This document shows positions 16,760 through 25,425 of a DNA stretch of 64,000 nucleotides, piece after piece (within the stretch, counting starts at the first letter, position 1; every line of letters starts with the position of its first letter). The stretch lies in NCBI RefSeq assembly GCF_003063315.1, contig NZ_NERV01000003.1:62001-126000 (forward strand), given 5' to 3'. Made by a program: the position numbers and the translations under genes. Source of the stretch: Limnohabitans sp. T6-5 (lineage in GTDB: Bacteria; Pseudomonadota; Gammaproteobacteria; Burkholderiales; Burkholderiaceae_C). The notes under the pieces are model-generated. The model was not told the origin of the DNA, searched no databases, and saw only the letters and a list, made by a program, of their open reading frames with translations.

Positions 16760-17902
16760 ATGAAAATATCTGCAACGATGGCCTGTTTGTTGGTGGCTTT
16801 TGGGGGTGCAGCAGGGGCTGCCGATGAAAAGGCCAAGGGCCCTTTGGCTTCCAAACCCAGCCTGACGGTGACGGTGGCCACGCCCCAAACGGCCAGCTTG
16901 GCTCAAAAAATCAGCGCCAACGGCAGTCTGGCCGCCTGGCAAGAGGCCATCGTTGGGGCCGAGGCCAACGGCCTGAAAATCACCGATGTGCGCGTGAATG
17001 TGGGCGACCGGGTGCAGCGTGGTGATGTGTTGGCCAGTTTGCAGTCCGACACCTTGCGCGCCGAGCTGGCGCAGGCCGAAGCGGCCTTGACCGAAGCCAC
17101 GGCCAGTGCGCAAGAGGCCAAGGCCCAATCCGAGCGCGCTCGCAGCTTGCAGCAGCAGGGCTTTTTCAGCAACGCACAGTTGAGCCAGACCTTGGCCGCC
17201 GATGCGTCGGCGCAGGCGCGTGTGCAGTCGGCCCGCGCCATGGTGCAGCTGCAAAACGTGCGCCTGTCGCAAACCCAGGTGCGTGCGCCCGATGCGGGCG
17301 TGATCTCGGCCCGGCAAGCCACCGTGGGCAGCGTGGTGGGCGCAGGCAACGAGTTGTTCCGTTTGATCCGTCAGGGCCGCATTGAGTGGCGGGCTGAAGT
17401 CACGGCCGCCGAGATTGGCCGCATTCAGGTGGGCGCGCCTGTAATGATCAAGGCCGCCAGCGGCCAGATGCTGCAAGGCAAGGTGCGCATGGTGGCGCCC
17501 TCGGTCGATGCGCAAACCCGCAACGCCATCGTTTACGTGGATTTGCCCAGTGCCACCGGCAGCGCCCGCGCCGGCATGTACGCCCAAGGCGAGATCGCGT
17601 TGGGACAAAGCCAGGCGCTCACCGTGCCCCAAGCGGCGGTGGTGGTGCGTGATGGTTTCAGCTACGTTTACACCGTCGGGGCCGATCAAAAAGTCAGCCA
17701 GCTCAAAGTGCAAACCGGACGCCAAAGCGCAGGCCGCGTCGAGGTGACCAGCGGCCTGAAAGCCGATGCCCGCGTGGTGGCCAGTGGTGGGGCATTCCTG
17801 AACCACGGCGACACGGTGCGTGTGGTGGACGCGCCAGCCTTTCAAGCTGCCCCCGCCACACCCGCCACACCCGCCACACCCGCCACACCCGCCACCAAAT
17901 AA
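16760..17902 (+). CDS. RND efflux periplasmic adaptor (membrane fusion protein)
   Basis: A 380-residue periplasmic protein with a signal peptide (MKISATMACLLVAFGGAAGA). It contains the lipoyl-like half motifs (EAIVGAEANGLKITDVRVNV and VRAPDAGVISARQATVGSVV), a coiled-coil hairpin at about 100-165 (QAEAALTEATASAQEAKAQS), a beta-barrel, and a membrane-proximal domain. It ends in a five-unit PAT repeat. The pump gene follows after 10 bases. No outer-membrane channel gene is present nearby, so it probably shares one. Substrate unknown. Confidence 0.9.
   Translation: MKISATMACLLVAFGGAAGAADEKAKGPLASKPSLTVTVATPQTASLAQKISANGSLAAWQEAIVGAEANGLKITDVRVNVGDRVQRGDVLASLQSDTLRAELAQAEAALTEATASAQEAKAQSERARSLQQQGFFSNAQLSQTLAADASAQARVQSARAMVQLQNVRLSQTQVRAPDAGVISARQATVGSVVGAGNELFRLIRQGRIEWRAEVTAAEIGRIQVGAPVMIKAASGQMLQGKVRMVAPSVDAQTRNAIVYVDLPSATGSARAGMYAQGEIALGQSQALTVPQAAVVVRDGFSYVYTVGADQKVSQLKVQTGRQSAGRVEVTSGLKADARVVASGGAFLNHGDTVRVVDAPAFQAAPATPATPATPATPATK
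17852..17896. repeat. 9-bp tandem repeat encoding PAT x5
   Basis: Five in-frame copies of CCCGCCACA (the last ends CACC) code for the C-terminal PATPATPATPATPAT tail of the adaptor protein. Slippage would keep the reading frame. Confidence 0.95.
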
Positions 17903-17912
17903 AAGGGACGCC

Positions 17913-20900
17913 ATGCTCAACGTCTCTTCCTGGTCGATCCGCAACCCCATTCCCGCCGTCATGCTGTTTGTGCTGCTGACGGTGGCCGGCTTCATTGCCT
18001 TTGGGTCCATGAAAGTGCAGAACTTTCCGGATCTGGACGTGCCCACCATCAGCGTCACCGCCAGCTTGCCCGGCGCTGCACCCTCGCAGCTCGAAACCGA
18101 TGTGGCCCGCAAGCTCGAAAACGCGCTGGCCCCGCTGCAGGGGTTGAAGCACATCACCACCAAAGTGCAAGACGGCGTGGTGTCGATCACCGCCGAGTTC
18201 CGCATGGAAAAGCCCACGCAAGAAGCGGTGGACGATGTGCGCTCGGCCATTCAGGGGGTGCGGGCCGACTTGCCCGGTGACCTGCGCGACCCGGTGGTGC
18301 AAAAGCTCAACCTGGCGGGCTCGCCCGTGTTGGCTTACACCGTGCGTTCTTCGCGCATGGACGACGAAGCGCTGTCTTGGTTGGTGGACAAAGACATCAC
18401 CCGCAAGCTCTTGTCGCTGCGCGGTGTGGGTGCCGTGAACCGCGTGGGCGGTGTGACGCGTGAGGTGCGCGTGGCGCTGGATGTGAACCGTTTGCAGTCG
18501 CTGGGCATCACGGCGGCCGAGGTGTCGCGCCAGCTGCAGCAGGTGCAGCGCGAAGGCTCGGGTGGCCGCATGGACATCGGTGCGGGTGAACAGCCCGTGC
18601 GTACATTGGCCACTGTCAAGACGGCGCAAGAAGTGGGTCAAATCGAGTTGTCCACCTCGCGTGGTGGCCCAGGCGGAGGGAGCGTACGGCTGGACCAAGT
18701 GGCCACGGTGAGCGACACCCTGGCCGATGCCCGCTCGGCCGCCACCTTGGATGGTGTGCCCGTGGTGGGCTTTGAGGTGGTGCGTAGCAAAGGCGAGAGC
18801 GAGGTGGCCGTGGGCCGTTTGGTGCGCCAGGCGCTGGCCGATTACCGATTGCAAAACCCCGACATCGCCATCACCGAATCCTTTGACTTTGTGACCCCGG
18901 TCGAAGAGGAATACAAGGGCTCTTTGGTGCTGCTGTACGAGGGCGCGCTGTTGGCGGTGTTGGTGGTGTGGCTGTTTTTACGCGACTGGCGGGCCACCTT
19001 TGTCTCGGCCGTGGCGCTGCCGCTGTCGGTCATTCCGGCGTTCATTGGCATGGCGTATCTGGGCTTTTCCATCAACGTGGTGACTTTGCTGGCGCTGTCT
19101 TTGGTGATTGGCGTGCTGGTGGACGACGCGATTGTGGAGGTGGAAAACATCGTGCGCCATTTGCGCATGGGCAAGTCGCCCTACCAGGCGGCCATGGAGG
19201 CGGCCGACGAGATTGGCTTGGCGGTGATCGCCACCACCTTCACCTTGATCGCGGTGTTTTTGCCCACGGCTTTCATGAGCGGCATTCCGGGCAAGTTTTT
19301 CAAGCAGTTTGGCTGGACGGCGTCGTTGGCGGTGTTTGCCTCGCTGGTGGTGGCGCGGGTGCTCACGCCCATGATGGCGGCCTACATCCTCAAGCCCATC
19401 GTCACGGCCGCTCACGAGCCGGGCTGGCTCAAGCGCTACATGGTCTGGGCCACTTGGTGCATGAAGCACCGCCTGGTCACCATGGTGCTGGCCACGCTGT
19501 TTTTCATCGGCTCCATCATGCTGGTGCCGCTCTTGCCCAAGGGCTTCATTCCGCCGGACGACAACTCGCAAACCCAGGTTTATGTGGAGCTGCCACCGGG
19601 TTCGACCTTGGCGCAAACCCAGGCCAGTGCCGAGCATGCCCGCAAGCTGCTTATGACGGTGAACGACGTGAAGAGCGTCTACACCACGATTGGCGGCGGT
19701 AGCGCAGGCAGTGATCCGTTTGCCGGTGGCGGCGCGGCCGAAGTGCGCAAGGCCACGCTCACTATCCAGCTGACCGAGCGCGGCAAACGTCCGCGCAAGC
19801 AAGCCATTGAAAACGACATCCGCACCGCGCTGCAACAACTGCCCGGCGTGCGCAGCAAGGTGGGCTTGGGTGGGTCGGGCGAGAAATACGTGCTGGTGCT
19901 CACGGGCGAAGATCCGCAAGCCCTGCAAACCGCCGCCATGGCCGTGGAGCGTGACCTGCGCACCATCCAAGGCCTGGGGTCGATTGCGTCCACCGCCAGC
20001 CTGGTGCGCCCCGAGATCGCGGTGCGCCCCGACTTTGCCAAAGCCGCCGATTTGGGCGTGACCAGCGCCGCCATCAGCGACACCTTGCGTGTGGCCACGC
20101 TGGGCGATTACGACCAGGCATTGCCCAAGCTCAATTTGTCAGAGCGCCAAGTGCCCATCGTCGTGAAATTGGGTGACGAGTCGAGGCACGACCTGGCCAC
20201 GCTCGAGCGCCTGATGGTGCCCGGCAGCCGTGGCCCCGTCATGCTGGGCCAAGTGGCCAGCATCGAGGTGGCGGGCGGCCCGGCGGTGATTGACCGCTAC
20301 GACCGCCAGCGCAACATCAACTTCGAGGTCGAACTGTCGGGCATGCCGCTGGGCGACGTGACGCAAGCGGTGCAACAACTGCCCGCGCTGCAAAGTCTGC
20401 CGCCGGGCGTGAAGATCGTCGAGGTGGGCGATGCCGAAGTCATGGGCGAACTGTTTGCGAGCTTCGGTTTGGCCATGCTGATCGGCGTGCTGTGCATCTA
20501 CATCGTGCTGGTGCTGTTGTTCAAAGGCTTTTTGCATCCCATCACGATTTTGGCGGCGCTGCCGCTGTCCCTGGGTGGTGCCTTTGTGGGCCTGCTGATC
20601 GCGCAAAAGAGCTTCTCCATGCCCTCGCTGATTGGCCTCATCATGCTCATGGGCATCGCCACCAAAAACTCGATCTTGCTGGTGGAGTACGCCATCGAAG
20701 CGCGGCGCGGCAAGCCCGCCGAGGGTGATCATCCCGCCGTGCCGCCCATGAGCCGCTGGGACGCGATTCTGGACGCCTGCCATAAGCGCGCAAGGCCCAT
20801 CGTCATGACGACGATTGCCATGGGCGCGGGCATGCTGCCCATTGCCGTGGGCTGGGGCGCGGCCGACGCGAGCTTCCGCTCGCCCATGGCCATTGCCGTG

Positions 20901-21026
20901 ATCGGCGGCTTGCTCACCAGCACCGTGCTCAGCCTGCTGGTGATTCCGGTGGTGTTCACTTACCTCGATGATTTGGGGCAGTGGTCGGGGCGGGTGTGGG
21001 GGCGTTTGACGAGGGTGCACAGGTGA
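17913..21026 (+). CDS. RND efflux pump, HAE1/AcrB-like permease
   Basis: A 1037-residue inner-membrane proton antiporter. The topology is classic: TM1 (IPAVMLFVLLTVAGFIAFGS), a large periplasmic loop, TM2-6 with GVLVDDAIVEVENIVRHL (proton-relay aspartates in TM4), a second large loop starting FIPPDDNSQTQVYVELPPGS, and TM7-12 with LMGIATKNSILLVEYAIEAR. The ATG at 17913 follows AAAAGGGA. The second half of a two-gene efflux operon with the adaptor. No adjacent regulator, so control is not visible. Confidence 0.95.
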   Translation: MLNVSSWSIRNPIPAVMLFVLLTVAGFIAFGSMKVQNFPDLDVPTISVTASLPGAAPSQLETDVARKLENALAPLQGLKHITTKVQDGVVSITAEFRMEKPTQEAVDDVRSAIQGVRADLPGDLRDPVVQKLNLAGSPVLAYTVRSSRMDDEALSWLVDKDITRKLLSLRGVGAVNRVGGVTREVRVALDVNRLQSLGITAAEVSRQLQQVQREGSGGRMDIGAGEQPVRTLATVKTAQEVGQIELSTSRGGPGGGSVRLDQVATVSDTLADARSAATLDGVPVVGFEVVRSKGESEVAVGRLVRQALADYRLQNPDIAITESFDFVTPVEEEYKGSLVLLYEGALLAVLVVWLFLRDWRATFVSAVALPLSVIPAFIGMAYLGFSINVVTLLALSLVIGVLVDDAIVEVENIVRHLRMGKSPYQAAMEAADEIGLAVIATTFTLIAVFLPTAFMSGIPGKFFKQFGWTASLAVFASLVVARVLTPMMAAYILKPIVTAAHEPGWLKRYMVWATWCMKHRLVTMVLATLFFIGSIMLVPLLPKGFIPPDDNSQTQVYVELPPGSTLAQTQASAEHARKLLMTVNDVKSVYTTIGGGSAGSDPFAGGGAAEVRKATLTIQLTERGKRPRKQAIENDIRTALQQLPGVRSKVGLGGSGEKYVLVLTGEDPQALQTAAMAVERDLRTIQGLGSIASTASLVRPEIAVRPDFAKAADLGVTSAAISDTLRVATLGDYDQALPKLNLSERQVPIVVKLGDESRHDLATLERLMVPGSRGPVMLGQVASIEVAGGPAVIDRYDRQRNINFEVELSGMPLGDVTQAVQQLPALQSLPPGVKIVEVGDAEVMGELFASFGLAMLIGVLCIYIVLVLLFKGFLHPITILAALPLSLGGAFVGLLIAQKSFSMPSLIGLIMLMGIATKNSILLVEYAIEARRGKPAEGDHPAVPPMSRWDAILDACHKRARPIVMTTIAMGAGMLPIAVGWGAADASFRSPMAIAVIGGLLTSTVLSLLVIPVVFTYLDDLGQWSGRVWGRLTRVHR

Positions 21027-21207
21027 TCCAGGAACCGGTTTGACCACACAGTCGTCGCCTCAGAGAGAGGCTGATGCACAGGGCGCAGATGTCGCTAGGC
21101 TCGTGTTGACAAAACTTGAGCATTTCGGGACATACTTTCAAAACCATCGGTCGACCACGAGCGTTGACCGCAAAAAAGACAAGGTACATTGAAACAGGGA
21201 GCCCGTC

Positions 21208-22041
21208 ATGACTGATCACGAAATCAAACTCTTTGAATCCATCCATGTCCGTTCGCATTGGGATGCTGGGCAGGAGAAATGGTATTTCTCGGTGGTGGAT
21301 GTGGTGCAGGTGCTCACAGGCTCATCACGACCGCGCAAGTATTGGAGCGATTTGAAGGTCAAATTGCAAAAAGAAGGCAGTCAACTGTCCGAAGAAATCG
21401 GACAGTTGAAAATGCGTTCTCCGGACGGAAAATATCGTGAAACCGATGCCGCCGACGTTCCCACAATCTTGCGCCTGATCCAGTCCATCCCTTCACCCAA
21501 GGCCGAGCCGTTCAAGCAATGGCTGGCCAAGGTCGGTTATGAACGGATGCAGGAAATCGCTGACCCCGCCCAAAGCCTGGACCGTGCCCGTGAGAATTGG
21601 CAAAAAATGGGGCGCAGCGAGAAGTGGATTCAGCAGCGCATGACCGGGCAAGAGACGCGCAACAAGCTCACCGATTATTGGCAGACGCACGGAGTCGACG
21701 GAACCGACCAATTTGCGATGCTGACCAATTTGATTCACCAGGAATGGGCGGGGGTCAGTGTCAAGGAGCACAAGGCGCTCAAGACCCTGCAAAGCCAAAA
21801 CTTGCGCGATCACATGAGCGAGGCAGAGCTGATTTTCACGGCGTTGGCTGAGTTATCGACCCGTCAGATTGCGCAAAAAGAGCAGGCTCGGGGTTTGCCG
21901 GAAAACGCCAAGGCGGGTGTGGCGGGTGGCCGTGTCGCCAAACGTGCCAAGGAAGATCTGGAGCGGCTGACAGGCGAGAAAGTGGTGAATGGCAGCAACT
22001 TTTTACCGCCTTCGACCCGTAAAAAACTGAGCAAAGAATGA
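21208..22041 (+). CDS. dinD: DNA damage-inducible protein D (BRO-N domain)
   Basis: A 277-residue protein with the BRO/antirepressor N-terminal domain (WYFSVVDVVQVLTGSSRPRK, YWSDLKVKL, about 20-110) followed by the DinD-specific middle and C-terminal part (AKVGYERMQEIADPAQSLDR, TGQETRNKLTDYW, ELIFTALAELSTRQI, NAKAGVAGGRVAKRAKEDLE). In E. coli DinD is SOS-induced and inhibits RecA strand exchange. I find no CTGT-N8-ACAG LexA box in the 181-base upstream gap. The gene stands alone, upstream of a bidirectional terminator, and recA lies 37 kb away. Confidence 0.9.
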   Translation: MTDHEIKLFESIHVRSHWDAGQEKWYFSVVDVVQVLTGSSRPRKYWSDLKVKLQKEGSQLSEEIGQLKMRSPDGKYRETDAADVPTILRLIQSIPSPKAEPFKQWLAKVGYERMQEIADPAQSLDRARENWQKMGRSEKWIQQRMTGQETRNKLTDYWQTHGVDGTDQFAMLTNLIHQEWAGVSVKEHKALKTLQSQNLRDHMSEAELIFTALAELSTRQIAQKEQARGLPENAKAGVAGGRVAKRAKEDLERLTGEKVVNGSNFLPPSTRKKLSKE

Positions 22042-22076
22042 ATGAGAACTTGCAAAGGCTCAGGGCCTGGGCAAAA

Positions 22077-22109
22077 AAACGGCGTGCCGCTTTCGCGTGC
22101 ACGCCGTTT
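22077..22109. terminator. bidirectional intrinsic terminator
   Basis: AAACGGCGTGC and GCACGCCGTTT form an 11-bp stem, with an A-run before and TGATTTT after. It lies between the convergent dinD and dapD genes and can act in both directions. Confidence 0.85.
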
Positions 22110-22131
22110 GATTTTGAGAAGACCTGAAAAA

Positions 22132-23109
22132 TCAGTTCTTGTGCAACTCAGCGTTCAACTCGCCCCAGCTCTTGTTGCGCGGAATGGCGTGCAGCGCGCC
22201 CGACTGTGAATCGCGGCGGAACAAGATGCCGTTTTTGCCGGACAGTTCTTTGGCTTTCATCAGGCTGCCGTCAGGCAGTTGCACGCGGCTGCCGCCGGTG
22301 ATGTAGCAACCGGCTTCGACCACGCAGTCGTCGCCCAGCGAGATGCCGATGCCGGCGTTCGCGCCCAGCAGGCAGCGCTTGCCGACCTTGATGACTTCTT
22401 TGCCGCCACCCGACAGCGTGCCCATGATGGACGCGCCGCCGCCGATGTCGCTGGCGTCGTCCACCACCACGCCCGCGCTGATGCGGCCTTCGACCATGCT
22501 GGCGCCCAGCGTGCCCGCGTTGAAGTTGCAAAAACCTTCGTGCATGACGGTGGTGCCGCTGGCCAGGTGCGCGCCCAGGCGCACGCGGTCCGCGTTGGCA
22601 ATGCGCACGCCAGACGGGATCACGTAGTCGGTCATTTGTGGGAACTTGTCCACGCCTTTGACTTCGAGCACGCGGCCTGTGGCGCGGGCCTTCAGGCGGG
22701 CGGCGGGCACATCGGCCACGGCGCAGGGGCCAAAGTTGGTCCAGGCCACATTGGCCAGCAGGCCAAAGATGCCGGTCACGTTCGCGCCGTGCGGCTGAAC
22801 CAAGCGGTGGCTCAGCAGGTGCAGGCGCAGGTAGGCGTCGTGCGTGTCGGCGGGCGCGTCGGCCAGCGACTTGATCTCGGTGCGCACAGCCACCACGGTG
22901 GTGTTGCGCACGGCGCAGGCGGAGAGGGCCTTGGCCACGTCAGCGCCCAGGGCCGCCACAGCTTCGGCCTCGGTCAAGCGGGTGCTGCCGCTGGCGGCGA
23001 TGCCATCGGCCAGTTCGGGGGCCGGGAACCAGGTGTCCAGCACGGTGCCGTCAGCGGCCAAGGTGGCCAGGCCCGTGGCGCGTGCGCCGGTGGTTTGGAA
23101 AGTGCTCAT
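22132..23109 (-). CDS. dapD: tetrahydrodipicolinate N-succinyltransferase, long (PA3666/actinobacterial) type
   Basis: A 325-residue acyltransferase of lysine/diaminopimelate synthesis that puts a succinyl group from succinyl-CoA onto tetrahydrodipicolinate. The C-terminal half is a left-handed parallel beta helix (hexapeptide repeats: [60 protein letters not shown]), with [14 protein letters not shown] as the active region. It lacks the short-type DapD layout; instead it has the extended N-terminus known from Pseudomonas aeruginosa PA3666 and Mycobacterium. Preceded on its strand by a good GGAGCAACACC ribosome site. Confidence 0.85.
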   Translation of the reverse strand: MSTFQTTGARATGLATLAADGTVLDTWFPAPELADGIAASGSTRLTEAEAVAALGADVAKALSACAVRNTTVVAVRTEIKSLADAPADTHDAYLRLHLLSHRLVQPHGANVTGIFGLLANVAWTNFGPCAVADVPAARLKARATGRVLEVKGVDKFPQMTDYVIPSGVRIANADRVRLGAHLASGTTVMHEGFCNFNAGTLGASMVEGRISAGVVVDDASDIGGGASIMGTLSGGGKEVIKVGKRCLLGANAGIGISLGDDCVVEAGCYITGGSRVQLPDGSLMKAKELSGKNGILFRRDSQSGALHAIPRNKSWGELNAELHKN

Positions 23110-23253
23110 GGTGTTGCTCCGAAAAAATGGCCCGCAGTGTCTGCGGGCCGTTGGAAATCTGAAGGCGTGATTATCGGGGATGGCCGGTCTTGGAACTGAT
23201 AACCCTGAATGATGCCAAAATCAGATGAAATTTGACGGAATGTGAGCCCACTC

Positions 23254-23472
23254 ATGAACAGAATCACTTTGACCCCTGGACAACGCGGTGGACGACCTTG
23301 CATCCGTGGGCTGCGGATTTCGGTCTATGACGTCTTGTCCATGATGTCCAGCGGCATGCCGGTGGCCGAAATCCTTGAAGACTTCCCCGAATTGGAAATG
23401 GAAGACATTGCGGCTGTGCTGGCTTATGCCGCAGACCGCGAGCACAAGGTTCACACGCTGGCCGTGCAATGA
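23254..23472 (+). CDS. DUF433 antitoxin-like protein
   Basis: A 72-residue protein with the DUF433 layout: ITLTPGQRGGRPCIRGLRI, then SVYDVLSMMSSGMPVAEILE (helix-turn-helix) and FPELEMEDIAAVLAYAADRE. Such genes normally pair with a PIN-like DUF5615 toxin just downstream. Here the stop overlaps the ATG of that toxin frame (ATGA), but the toxin is cut short after 16 residues at the edge of a mobile element. So this is an orphaned antitoxin. Confidence 0.85.
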   Translation: MNRITLTPGQRGGRPCIRGLRISVYDVLSMMSSGMPVAEILEDFPELEMEDIAAVLAYAADREHKVHTLAVQ

Positions 23473-23519
23473 AATTGTTGTTGGACGAGAACCTGTCCCG
23501 CAGACTGGTTCTTTATTGA
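23469..23519 (+). pseudogene. DUF5615 PIN-like toxin, truncated by the MITE
   Basis: The frame reads MKLLLDENLSRRLVLY then stop. MKLLLDENLSRRLV is the exact start typical of DUF5615 toxins (about 110 residues, with the first active-site aspartate in LLLDENL). The last codons fall inside the 179-bp element at 23516. No sequence like the missing 90 residues is seen on the far side, so the 3' part was lost too. Confidence 0.8.
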
Positions 23520-23694
23520 TTCGGCCCGATGAAGTTTGCATGAACGCTTTTTTTGTGGGAGCGGCGCCCTCGCCGCGATTGAGCCTCGCAGACCACCACC
23601 CATCGCCCCGAGGGCGGGGCTCCCACACTGATCGCAGAGCTGATCGCTATACCAAGAAAAGCCTTTCACTTCAAACTTCACAGGGTCGGATCTA
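23516..23694. mobile_element. 179-bp MITE-like element, copy 1
   Basis: The element starts TTGATTCGGCCCGATGAAG and ends CTTCACAGGGTCGGATCTA. Its ends are imperfect inverted repeats of about 23 bp and are flanked by TA on both sides (23514-23515, 23695-23696), as expected for a TA target duplication. The centre is a family-1 REPIN hairpin (GTGGGAGCGGCGCCCTCGCC ... GGGCGGGGCTCCCAC). It matches the copy at 45140-45318 at all but two bases. No transposase is encoded, so it must be mobilised in trans. Confidence 0.85.
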
Positions 23695-23889
23695 TAAGTC
23701 ACTTCATGTCGCACCGCGACTGAGTTGTATATCGCTGGTGTCATCAGATCAGACGCCCCACACCCCCCTACCCTGTCACTTTCTGCCAATTCCTTTGAGC
23801 CTTGCAGCGATTGCGGCCGACCCGTCTGCGCTGTGCAATCACCCCATGGCAACGGCCCGCAGTCAGGCCGCGCCGATGGAGACACAAGC

Positions 23890-25425
23890 ATGTACCTCAC
23901 CGCTGGTTTGCACCGCTCGATGCAAAGGCACCCGGACAAGATCGCCACCGTCACAGGCACGCGCCGCCAGACCTACCGGCAACTGGTGGACCGGGTGGCC
24001 CGCACCGCGTCGGCCCTGCGCACCCTCGGCTTGCAACCGGGCGAGCGCTTGTCTGTGCTGGCTCTGAACAGCGACCGCATGATCGAGTTGCTGCTGGCCG
24101 GGGCTTGGGCCGGGCTGGTGATCAACCCGATCAACACCCGCTGGACCGCCGCCGAAGTGGCCTACGCCTTGAACGACTGCGGCGCCAGCGCGCTGGCGGT
24201 GGACGATGGCCTGATGGCCACCGCGCAAGCCATGACCGACGCCCTGCCGACCCTGCGGCAGCGGATTTACATCGGCGAAGCCCAGGCCCCGGCGGGCTAT
24301 CTGCCGCTGGAGGCGCAACTGGCTGCAGCCGTGCCCATGGAGGATGTGCGCAGCGTGCCCGATACCCTGGCCGCCATCGTTTACACCGGGGGCACCACCG
24401 GGTTTCCCAAGGGCGTGATGCTCTCGCACGGCAACCTCTGGGCCTCGTTGGTGGGGCGCATGGCCGAGGTGCCCAACCCGCCGCATTACGTCACCTTGCT
24501 CACCTCGCCCATGTTCCATGTGGCGGGCTTGGGCCGCATGCTGGGCCAGACGGTGGTGGGCGGCACCTGCGTGACGGTCCCTGCATTTCAGCCCCAGCCG
24601 GTGGTCGAAATCATGGCCCGCGAAGGCGTGAACGACCTGGTCATCGTGCCCAGCATGCTGCAAATGCTGCTCGACACCCCCGGCTTTGACCCGCAGGGTC
24701 TGCCCCGGCTCGAACGCATCCTTTGGGGCGCGGCACCCATCACACTGCCGCTGCTCAGGCGCGCCCTGCAGGCTTTCCCTGAGGTGGACTTCATCCATGT
24801 CTATGGCATGACCGAAACCTCGGCCGCCGTCTCGGCGCTGCCGATCTTGCGCGACGCGGCTTTCTTGGACAGCGAGCGCATCCGCTCGGCCGGGCAGGCC
24901 GGGGTGTCGGCCGAGATCCGCATCGCCGACGAGCAAGGGCACGAACTGCCGCCCGGCACACCTGGCGAGATCCTGGTGCGTGGCCCTGCGGTGATGCAAG
25001 GCTACTGGGGCCGTGAAGAAGACACCCGCAAGGCATTGGCAGGCGGTTGGCTGCACACCGGAGACGGCGGCGTGATGGACGCACATGGTTACCTGTACGT
25101 CATCGACCGCATCAAAGACATGGTCATCACCGGCGGCGAAAACGTCTACCCCGCCGAAGTGGAAAGCACCCTCACCAGCCACCCCGCGGTGTCGATGTGC
25201 GCCGTGATCGGCGTGCCGCACGAGAAATGGGGCGAGGCCGTGCACGCCATCGTCGTGCTCAAGCCCGGTGCGCAGGCCAGCGCTGAAGCACTCTCGGCGC
25301 ACTGCCACGCGCTGATCAGCGGCTTCAAGTGCCCCAAGAGTTATGAGTTCCGCGACAAGCTGCCGCTCACGGCCGCAGGCAAAGTCCAAAAAACCGAACT
25401 GCGCAAGACCGCAGCACGCGCATGA
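23890..25425 (+). CDS. acyl-CoA synthetase (AMP-forming)
   Basis: A 511-residue ANL-family ligase activating an organic acid as its CoA thioester. Motifs: VYTGGTTGFPKGVMLSHG (P-loop), VYGMTETSAAVSALP, HTGDGGVMDAHGYLYVIDRI, the hinge KDMVITGGENVYPAEVE and the C-terminal lysine in LTAAGKVQKTELRK. The ATG at 23890 has GGAG 10 bases upstream; an in-frame extension to 23725 is unlikely because it runs toward the MITE. It overlaps the CoA-transferase gene by 4 bases. The substrate cannot be read from sequence. Confidence 0.9.
   Translation: MYLTAGLHRSMQRHPDKIATVTGTRRQTYRQLVDRVARTASALRTLGLQPGERLSVLALNSDRMIELLLAGAWAGLVINPINTRWTAAEVAYALNDCGASALAVDDGLMATAQAMTDALPTLRQRIYIGEAQAPAGYLPLEAQLAAAVPMEDVRSVPDTLAAIVYTGGTTGFPKGVMLSHGNLWASLVGRMAEVPNPPHYVTLLTSPMFHVAGLGRMLGQTVVGGTCVTVPAFQPQPVVEIMAREGVNDLVIVPSMLQMLLDTPGFDPQGLPRLERILWGAAPITLPLLRRALQAFPEVDFIHVYGMTETSAAVSALPILRDAAFLDSERIRSAGQAGVSAEIRIADEQGHELPPGTPGEILVRGPAVMQGYWGREEDTRKALAGGWLHTGDGGVMDAHGYLYVIDRIKDMVITGGENVYPAEVESTLTSHPAVSMCAVIGVPHEKWGEAVHAIVVLKPGAQASAEALSAHCHALISGFKCPKSYEFRDKLPLTAAGKVQKTELRKTAARA

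Noticed and set aside
16754..18250. 498-codon minus-strand open frame
   Set aside because: Antisense to the RND adaptor and pump start; contains glycine runs from the PAT repeat.
21027..21207. LexA box upstream of dinD
   Set aside because: No CTGT-N8-ACAG or near match seen in the gap.
23541..23695. Frame of about 50 residues (AAPSPRLSLADHHPSP) present in both 179-bp elements
   Set aside because: It follows the REPIN hairpin sequence and has no ribosome site; it is a by-product of the repeat.
23863..25389. 508-codon open frame on the minus strand
   Set aside because: Antisense shadow of the acyl-CoA synthetase; composition is His/Gln/Arg-rich as expected from GC-rich third positions.
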